NCBI GenBank assembly: GCA_964470555.1 | Contig: CAYYDG010000016.1 | Location: 71,686 to 135,685 of the forward strand | Length of the DNA: 64,000 nucleotides | Direction of reading: 5' to 3' | From: RBC074 sp964470555 | Lineage (GTDB): Bacteria > Acidobacteriota > Blastocatellia > RBC074 | The notes under the pieces: generated by a model | The model's database searches: none | What the model saw: the letters and a program-made list of their open reading frames with translations, nothing else | Told to the model about the DNA's origin: nothing | Shown: positions 58,299 to 64,000 of the stretch, in pieces | Layout: each line of letters begins with the position of its first letter | How positions within the stretch are numbered: position 1 is the first letter of the stretch | Made by a program: the position numbers and the translations under genes

Positions 58299-59387
58299 TT
58301 ATTTGCTTCCGTTGCGCTCAGCCTGCCGGAGCAATTTCACCGCGCGTTCATGATCTGCGGAACTCGCCGAAAACTTGTGCGAACCATCGTTCTTCGACGC
58401 ATCCACGACAAAAAACAGATAATCGGTTTCCGCCGGATTCAATGCCGCCTGAAGCGAACGTCGTCCAACCGAAGCAATCGGTCCCGGTGGCAATCCGGCC
58501 CGTTTGTAAGTGTTGTAAGGCGAATCTCGATCCAGATCGCTTTGGTAAATTTTGCCGCGATACCTGCCTTCGATCAGCGCGGCGTAAATCACCGTCGGGT
58601 CACAAGCCAATGGAACGCCCATTTTCAATCGGCGGTGAAACACAGAAGAAATCAGTTCGCGTTCGGCATCCACTTTCGCTTCCTTTTCGATCAACGAAGC
58701 CAGCGCGACGACTTGCCGCGTGGTCATTCCCAACTCCGCCGCGCGTTGTTGCAATTCCGCCGTGTACACCTGCCGAAAGCGTTTGACCATCGTTTCCACC
58801 AACAGTTCGCGCGTAGTGCTGGCCGTGTATTCATAGGTGTCGGGGAAAAGATAGCCTTCCAATGTCGTTGCTTGAGGGTCGAGATCGGCAATCAGCGAAA
58901 CATTTTTGAACAGCTTCATCACTTCGTCCTGAGTCACTGGCGGTTTTGAATTCGGTGATTGTTTCAAGCCGCTCAAACCGGCCAACACGCGGGCAATGTC
59001 GTATTGGTTGTAACCTTCTGGAATGGTGAATTGCTGCGTGGCCACATCGCCTTTGGCCAGTTGGTTGATGACCTGACGCGGCGTGATGGGCGATTTGAAC
59101 CGATAATCGCCGGCTTTGAAACTGACGGCCGGCTCGAAAAATCGCAGCCATAGTTTTACCTCAAAATCGTTTTCCAGCACGCCTTCGCGTTGCAATCGGG
59201 CGAGGATGGACGAAGTGCTTGCGCCCTGTTCAATGGTGATGGCGCGTTGCGCTGCCGTGTGTTCGTGAGGACTGTCCATCGCGCCTCTCAACCACAAACC
59301 TCCTCCAACAAAAACGACAATTGCGATTAAAAGAACAGCAACGACCAGTTTGAAGATTTTACTGCTTCCGGTTTTTTTTCTTTGCAT
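58299..59387 (-). CDS. mltG: Endolytic murein transglycosylase
   Basis: 362 residues. An N-terminal membrane anchor (IFKLVVAVLLIAIVVFVGGG) precedes a LysM-like and the YceG catalytic domain. LASLIEKEAKVDAERELISSV carries the catalytic glutamate, and LACDPTVIYAALIEG and YNTYKRAGLPPGPIA follow as in E. coli MltG. It cleaves nascent peptidoglycan glycan strands at the inner membrane. ruvX ends 10 bases upstream, so the pair is cotranscribed, an arrangement common in other bacteria. Confidence 0.93.
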   Translation of the reverse strand: MQRKKTGSSKIFKLVVAVLLIAIVVFVGGGLWLRGAMDSPHEHTAAQRAITIEQGASTSSILARLQREGVLENDFEVKLWLRFFEPAVSFKAGDYRFKSPITPRQVINQLAKGDVATQQFTIPEGYNQYDIARVLAGLSGLKQSPNSKPPVTQDEVMKLFKNVSLIADLDPQATTLEGYLFPDTYEYTASTTRELLVETMVKRFRQVYTAELQQRAAELGMTTRQVVALASLIEKEAKVDAERELISSVFHRRLKMGVPLACDPTVIYAALIEGRYRGKIYQSDLDRDSPYNTYKRAGLPPGPIASVGRRSLQAALNPAETDYLFFVVDASKNDGSHKFSASSADHERAVKLLRQAERNGSK

Positions 59388-59397
59388 TGTGGGTTTA

Positions 59398-59838
59398 TCA
59401 AATGGAGTTATTTTCTTGATTATGCTGGCGCGCCAGAGCGTCCAGGTAGTCTTGCAGAATCAATACCGCGGCGTATTCATCCGATTTGGCTTTGCGCTCT
59501 TTCAGCCCTACGCCCATTTCGCGCAGGATTTGATCGGCTTCATAAGAAGTCAGTCGTTCATCCACCAATCTGATTGGAACATCAACCAGCGGTTGCAACT
59601 CGGCGACGAAGGCATTGACCTTTTCGACCGCTTCGCCGCTGGTTCCATCCATGTTCAGCGGCAAACCTACGACCAACGCGCCGATTTCGTATTCCTCAGC
59701 CAGTTGGCTGATGCGCTGCGGAGCGTGTTGCAAATGAGGATGACGAAGCGTGGTCAACGGGCGCACGGTCAATTGCAATTCATCGCAAATCGCCAGCCCG
59801 ATCGCTTTCGTCCCGAAATCCACTGCCATCACTCTCAT
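59398..59838 (-). CDS. ruvX: Putative pre-16S rRNA nuclease / Holliday junction resolvase RuvX (YqgF)
   Basis: 146 residues, RNase H-like fold. MAVDFGTKAIGLAICDE (first Asp), LVVGLPLNMDGTSGEAVEKV, VRLVDERLTSYEADQILRE (catalytic Glu/Asp) and the C-terminal DEYAAVLILQDYLD. In E. coli and Mycobacterium this family processes pre-16S rRNA or resolves junctions. Follows the ATP-grasp-like gene by 5 bases. Confidence 0.93.
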   Translation of the reverse strand: MRVMAVDFGTKAIGLAICDELQLTVRPLTTLRHPHLQHAPQRISQLAEEYEIGALVVGLPLNMDGTSGEAVEKVNAFVAELQPLVDVPIRLVDERLTSYEADQILREMGVGLKERKAKSDEYAAVLILQDYLDALARQHNQENNSI

Positions 59839-59843
59839 TCAAT

Positions 59844-61034
59844 TTACGCTTTCCAAAACGCGCACGAAGAACCGACCCAGCGTTTGTTCTTGTTGAAGTC
59901 CACACCCATCATCGCGCCTTTGCTCAACCGAGTCAGCGTTGTCACGGCAATGGGTTCGGGCGCAGCCTGCGGCCAGACGAACATAATGCGAACTTCGACT
60001 TTGCTCGGTTCGTCCGGCGTTTCCACCACAGGCGCGTAAGTGATTTTTTCCTGCAACAGAAAATTGCCGCGTTCGGTTGGCGGAACGGCATCCAGGTCTT
60101 CGCGCGTGATATTGACTTTGACTCCGCTGCCCGCAAACGAAAACAACGGTTTGAGCACGAAATTTTCCGGGTCTGCAGGGTATTCGCTCAACTGATCCAA
60201 AAACCATGCGCGAGGAACAGTCGGATGGTTCAGAAACGGCAGCGAAAATTTGCTCATGCGGAAATACCAATTTGGATGTCCGGCCCATTCGACATCCAGT
60301 TCGTCGCGGAAATCGAAGTTTATCTTCACGCCTTTCTGAACGAACTCATCAACGATGACGCGGTTGTAAATACGGCGGATTTCTGTTTCGCGCCCTTCGC
60401 GCAGGTAATACAGTTTGTTGCCGCGTTTGAGGATTTCGGCAACGTCAACCGTCGGAATACCGAACAGCTTTTCGGTCATTTTGAAATCCGGCAATGTCTT
60501 TTGCCGAAGCGGGTCAATTTCCATCAACACGACCTGGGCCGGATCGTGCTGTGCAAGGAAAACCTCTTTCAACAACGCCCGATAACTTTCATCGTTCAAT
60601 CCGCTCAACAGGTAGCTCATCCCATCCAGGTCATAAAGGCGCTGGTATTCATGCGGCAGCAGAAGTTGAAACGCATACAACGAAGCGCAACCTTGCAACT
60701 CAATCAGTTTGGCAGAAAGTTTGCCGTCAACGTCGCGCGTGACGGCAAAATCCACTTGAATGAAATCCGGGTGCGAACCTTCGTTCGGCGCATGGAATTC
60801 GGCGGGAATGGCGCGCGTCGAAGCCGCAAAATAATCCGGCGTGTTCAATTGAGCGATGAGTTCTTTTCCGGCGAGTTCCATCTCCGTCAGAAACTCCGCA
60901 GGTAAAAACACTGGGGTTTCGCAGGGACGAAATTCGATTTTCGCGCCGACGGCCTGGTCCAACGCCGACAAAAATTGCTGATACTTTTCTTCAGTAAACT
61001 CGCGGTTGAATTTCTGTCGCAGTTCGAGAATCAC
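59844..61034 (-). CDS. ATP-grasp-like protein
   Basis: 396 residues. Start chosen at a GTG (61034) because AAGGAGAG lies six bases upstream; there is no in-frame Met nearby. LIELQGCASLYAFQLLL and NFVLKPLFSFAGSGVKVNITREDLDAVPPT followed by NFLLQEKITYAPVVETP and VEVRIMFVWP suggest an ATP-grasp ligase (Lys in VLKP and later Glu/Asp for ATP-Mg). Distantly like glutathionylspermidine synthase. Substrate unknown. Confidence 0.55.
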   Translation of the reverse strand: MILELRQKFNREFTEEKYQQFLSALDQAVGAKIEFRPCETPVFLPAEFLTEMELAGKELIAQLNTPDYFAASTRAIPAEFHAPNEGSHPDFIQVDFAVTRDVDGKLSAKLIELQGCASLYAFQLLLPHEYQRLYDLDGMSYLLSGLNDESYRALLKEVFLAQHDPAQVVLMEIDPLRQKTLPDFKMTEKLFGIPTVDVAEILKRGNKLYYLREGRETEIRRIYNRVIVDEFVQKGVKINFDFRDELDVEWAGHPNWYFRMSKFSLPFLNHPTVPRAWFLDQLSEYPADPENFVLKPLFSFAGSGVKVNITREDLDAVPPTERGNFLLQEKITYAPVVETPDEPSKVEVRIMFVWPQAAPEPIAVTTLTRLSKGAMMGVDFNKNKRWVGSSCAFWKA

Positions 61035-61113
61035 AAATCTCTCCTTCAAAGGAATCTGTGTGCTTCGATTTTCAGCAGCGGCGCGGATGATAGTCGTTTG
61101 TCGTCGGAAGCGT

Positions 61114-62049
61114 CTAGTCGCGCGATTTTGCAGTCGTTTTGCCGCCTTCGGCCATTTCTTGAATTTTAGCCTTGTGGCGCAGAATGTAGGCGATGAACGC
61201 CCGCGTCGGCGAAGGTTGAAATCGTCCCAGCGACACCATTGCCACCGAACGTCGCAACCGATGTCCACTGATTTGAAGCTGGGAAAGTTTGCCATTCAGA
61301 ACTTCATCGCGCACTGCCCAGGCGGGCAACAGCGAAACTCCCACGCCACGTTCGACCATTCGTTTGATGAAAAACGTGTCGTTCGATTCCAGGGCCAGAT
61401 CGGGACGGACGCCGATTTGGTCGAAAAAGCTGTCCGTCGCGCGGCGAATCGAAGCTCCGCGTTCGAACAAAATCAGCTTGTCTTTCTGAATTTCTTCAAC
61501 GGTCGCCGAACGTTTTTTGGCCAACTTGTGTTCGTTGCTGACAACCAGAACCAACTCGTCTTCAAACAACTTCGTCACTTGCAGATTGGGCGAATACACC
61601 GCCAGCGAGGCGAACCCTACGTCGGCGGCTCCGTTCAAAATATCCGCCACCGTGTGTTCGGTGCTGACCGTTGTGCGAAATGACAGATCAATGCCCGGAT
61701 GCGCGTCCATGAACGATTCAAACAGCGGCGCAAACAAATAGACGAATGCCTGAGTCGCCGCCGCGACGCGAACACGACCGACCGCCGAACGTTCGCGCCC
61801 GGCAATGCGTTCGCGCAATGCTTCGGTGTCGTCCAGAATCCGCTCTACATATTCGAGCGCGATCTTTCCCGCCTGCGAAAGTTTCACGCCGCGCTTGGCG
61901 CGGATGAACAATGGCTCGCCGAGTTCTTCTTCCAGAGCCTTGATCTGATGGCTGACCGCCGATTGCGTCAAATGCAATCGTTCAGCCGCCCGCGTGAAAT
62001 TCAACGTCTCAGCGACGGCGCGAAACGTGCGAAACTGTGTCATTTCCAT
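61114..62049 (-). CDS. LysR-family transcriptional regulator
   Basis: 311 residues from the ATG at 62049, which has CAGGAGG eight bases upstream. The N-terminal winged helix-turn-helix is FRAVAETLNFTRAAERLHLTQ SAVSHQIKALEEELGE (given in two pieces). The C-terminal periplasmic-binding-like effector domain spans about residues 90-290. CysB/CbbR-like, but no specific target is adjacent; the next downstream gene is the ATP-grasp-like one on the same strand. Confidence 0.9.
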   Translation of the reverse strand: MEMTQFRTFRAVAETLNFTRAAERLHLTQSAVSHQIKALEEELGEPLFIRAKRGVKLSQAGKIALEYVERILDDTEALRERIAGRERSAVGRVRVAAATQAFVYLFAPLFESFMDAHPGIDLSFRTTVSTEHTVADILNGAADVGFASLAVYSPNLQVTKLFEDELVLVVSNEHKLAKKRSATVEEIQKDKLILFERGASIRRATDSFFDQIGVRPDLALESNDTFFIKRMVERGVGVSLLPAWAVRDEVLNGKLSQLQISGHRLRRSVAMVSLGRFQPSPTRAFIAYILRHKAKIQEMAEGGKTTAKSRD

Positions 62050-62490
62050 TGAACATTCCTCCTGACCACAACCCATTATGATTATTGATTGGATGGATTA
62101 GAACAATGAGTTAGACAGATGGCAAGTCGGCGGCAATAATCCGCTCGGCTTTTGCGATGTTTGCGTAAGTTGTAGCTGCCTGTTGCTGGTGAACGCAAAA
62201 GCTGCAAGGAGAAGGAGGGATGTTCCGATTCAGCTCAATAGAAGTCGAACGGCATTCATCCCAAAAAATGAAAGATTTGTTGCGTTATCAAGGTCTTTGC
62301 TGGGATTGAGTCAACGCTGCCGCTCAACGCCGAAAAAGGCACGGGCTGATTTGTCTGTAATGACAAAAAAGGTTGATTGCTGGAAATTGGCGAGCCGTTT
62401 CAGGTTTCGTCAGAAATTACAGCAACGGCGGCAAGCCGAATTTCTATCGCACGTTTGTTTCATTATCTCTCTGCTATGGTGCTTATACTC
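62050..62490. other. Gene-poor region upstream of the LysR regulator
   Basis: No gene with a ribosome-binding site or recognised family lies here. Because an intrinsic plus-strand terminator follows at 62491-62524, a plus-strand transcript from this region (for example a small RNA divergent from the LysR gene) is possible. No known RNA family was recognised. Confidence 0.4.
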
Positions 62491-62524
62491 AGGCTGCGGT
62501 TTTCGGATCGCAGCCTTTCTTTTT
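62491..62524 (+). terminator. Plus-strand intrinsic terminator without an annotated upstream gene
   Basis: Perfect 8-bp stem AGGCTGCG (62491-62498) and CGCAGCCT (62509-62516), loop 10, then TTTCTTTTT. Orientation is plus; the minus strand lacks a T-run after the hairpin, so it does not serve glmM, whose stop overlaps it. Confidence 0.65.
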
Positions 62525-63878
62525 ACTTCAACAGCCGCTCCACCTTTTCAAATACCAAACTGAGAATTTCCCGCGAGCGCGATTCGCTGCTGGCTTCGGC
62601 AATCAACCGTATGATCGGTTCAGTGTTCGATCCGCGCACATGCAACCATCCGTCGGCAAAACTGACTTTCACGCCATCGCGCAAATCCAGTCGCTCGGCG
62701 GCAAAATCGCGGCGAATCAATTTCAACACGTCGGCAATTTTCTCTGACGGGCAATCCATCTTTTCCTTGATCATCGTGTAACGCGGCAAATCGTTGAGCA
62801 AGTCGGAAACCGGGCGTCCGGTTTGCGCCAGCAAATGCAGAATCAACGCCATGCCGACATGGCTGTCGCGGCAAAAATTGATTTTCGGGTAAATGACGCC
62901 GCCATTGCCTTCGCCGCCAATTATTGCGCCGACGGATTTCATCAATTCCGTAACGTTGGCTTCGCCGATTTTCGACCGATGCAATGCGCAACCGTATTTT
63001 GCCGCCAGATCATCCATCGCCGAAGTCGTCGAAAGATTCGTCACCAGCGTTCCCGGCGAATGACTGACGATCAACCGCGCAGCCAGCACCAGGGTGTTTT
63101 CTTCGCCAATCGGTTCGCCGCGTTCGTCAACAACCGCCAACCGGTCGGCGTCCATATCCTGGGCGAAACCGACATCTGCGCCGCTGTCTTTCACCAACTG
63201 ACAAAGCGCCGTCAGGTTTTCGGCAATCGGTTCGGCTCCGCGCGGAAACGAACCATTCGGCGTGGTGTTGATCGAAACGACTTCCGCGCCCAGGGCTTCG
63301 AGCAAGCGCGGCGCAAGGATCGAACCGGCTCCATTGCACGAATCCAGCGCGACTTTGAGTTTTCGCGTTGGCGGCAACACGCCCACGGCGTCCAAAATCG
63401 TTTTGATGTGTGCATCGAGCGCGCCCGTAAACATCTCGACGCTTCGCATTTCGCTGCCTCTGACTTTGGTGTAATCGCTCTGATGGTAAATATCCAACAA
63501 CTCACGCGCCTGTCCGGGGCTGAGAAACAGGCCCTCAGAATTGACGAATTTCAGCGCGTTCCATTCCGCAGGATTGTGACTGGCTGTGATGGCAATGCCG
63601 CCCGAAGCCTTTCGTTGCCGCACGATCAACTGCACGGTGGGAACCGGACACACATCCAGATCAATCACACGACAACCGCTGGAGAGCAATCCGGCGATGA
63701 CTGCTTGCCGAACCATTTCGCCCGAAGTTCGCGGGTCGCGCCCGATGACAATCGTCCCCGAACCGACGTAAGTTCCAAACGCCTGGGCAAAGCGCGTCAG
63801 CAAGGTCGGCGTCAACGAACCGCCAATCACGCCGCGAACGCCGGAAATGCTGATTTTGAGTGAAGGAATTGCTCGCAT
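62523..63878 (-). CDS. glmM: Phosphoglucosamine mutase
   Basis: 451 residues. Phosphohexomutase family: SISGVRGVIGGSLTP, the phosphoserine loop ITASHNPAEWNALKF, metal-binding DMDADRLAVVDERG and the C-terminal HVRGSNTEPIIRLIAEA. It converts glucosamine-6-phosphate to glucosamine-1-phosphate for peptidoglycan; a phosphomannomutase/phosphoglucomutase substrate is possible from sequence alone. Confidence 0.88.
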   Translation of the reverse strand: MRAIPSLKISISGVRGVIGGSLTPTLLTRFAQAFGTYVGSGTIVIGRDPRTSGEMVRQAVIAGLLSSGCRVIDLDVCPVPTVQLIVRQRKASGGIAITASHNPAEWNALKFVNSEGLFLSPGQARELLDIYHQSDYTKVRGSEMRSVEMFTGALDAHIKTILDAVGVLPPTRKLKVALDSCNGAGSILAPRLLEALGAEVVSINTTPNGSFPRGAEPIAENLTALCQLVKDSGADVGFAQDMDADRLAVVDERGEPIGEENTLVLAARLIVSHSPGTLVTNLSTTSAMDDLAAKYGCALHRSKIGEANVTELMKSVGAIIGGEGNGGVIYPKINFCRDSHVGMALILHLLAQTGRPVSDLLNDLPRYTMIKEKMDCPSEKIADVLKLIRRDFAAERLDLRDGVKVSFADGWLHVRGSNTEPIIRLIAEASSESRSREILSLVFEKVERLLK

Positions 63879-63881
63879 TGG

Positions 63882-64000
63882 TCAGTCTTCGTAACGACTC
63901 AGGTAAAGTTCTTGGTCGTATTCCACCAAAGCAATTTTCAGCCGGTCTAGATCGGTTTTCACTTGTGTGTATGGAAGGTTGTCGAACAAGATAAGCAAAT
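63882..64000 (-). CDS. C-terminal fragment of an unidentified gene
   Basis: A minus-strand frame enters from beyond the window and ends with a TGA at 63882-63884, three bases before the glmM ATG. It encodes about 39 residues ending EYDQELYLSRYED. No family recognised. The tight spacing suggests the gene is cotranscribed with glmM. Confidence 0.5.
   Translation of the reverse strand, partial: LLILFDNLPYTQVKTDLDRLKIALVEYDQELYLSRYED

Noticed and set aside
1..64000. Prophage or conjugative element boundaries around the defence region
   Set aside because: No integrase, transposase, phage structural or transfer gene and no tRNA-associated direct repeats were found.

Overview
The window reads as chromosomal DNA from a free-living, moderately GC-rich bacterium. 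Gene content and the many short palindromic intergenic repeats fit an acidobacterium-like genome (possibly Blastocatellia), but this is inference; no rRNA or other phylogenetic marker is present. No prophage, transposase or CRISPR array was seen.

Layout. 0-5.3 kb: two overlapping ABC-2 permease genes (the first cut by the window edge), tRNA-Lys(CTT) on the minus strand, then queD, a small unknown gene, thiO and a convergent Nudix hydrolase. 5.5-16.5 kb: a minus-strand operon STAS protein - TolC-like outer membrane factor - membrane fusion protein - RND pump - SthA-type transhydrogenase. A sigma-54 activator is divergent from it, and a -24/-12 promoter-like element lies in the shared intergenic region. 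16.8-20.2 kb: a lysine biosynthesis operon lysC-dapB-dapA, preceded by a sigma-70 promoter, a lysine riboswitch and an intrinsic terminator. 20.2-22.8 kb: an F420-type luciferase-like oxidoreductase, two nucleotidyltransferase/HEPN pairs, and a decayed second copy of the oxidoreductase 5' end.

22.8-45.1 kb is the most unusual part. Genes resembling the anaerobic purine/hydantoin catabolism set (SsnA-like aminohydrolase, threonine-synthase-like enzyme, a second fold-type-II PLP enzyme, fused Fe-S/molybdopterin xanthine dehydrogenase) alternate on one strand with defence-type genes. The defence genes are a three-gene DISARM-like block (DrmD-like SNF2 helicase, 1434-aa N6-adenine methylase, 1688-aa DEAD/DUF1998 helicase ending in a nuclease-like domain) and a third nucleotidyltransferase/HepT pair whose HepT gene carries an in-frame amber codon. 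Several junctions between the two gene classes are translationally coupled (ATGA or larger overlaps).

45.2-64 kb is mostly housekeeping: a PIN-type toxin candidate, a TPR/double aspartyl-protease protein, an Ogg2-like glycosylase, a large membrane protein, an S1/P1-type nuclease or phospholipase, PhoD, coaE-folD, a lone Flp pilin, an isocitrate dehydrogenase-like gene, mltG-ruvX, a LysR regulator and glmM. At least six families of inverted repeats are scattered between genes. Two of them recur across the defence region and elsewhere.
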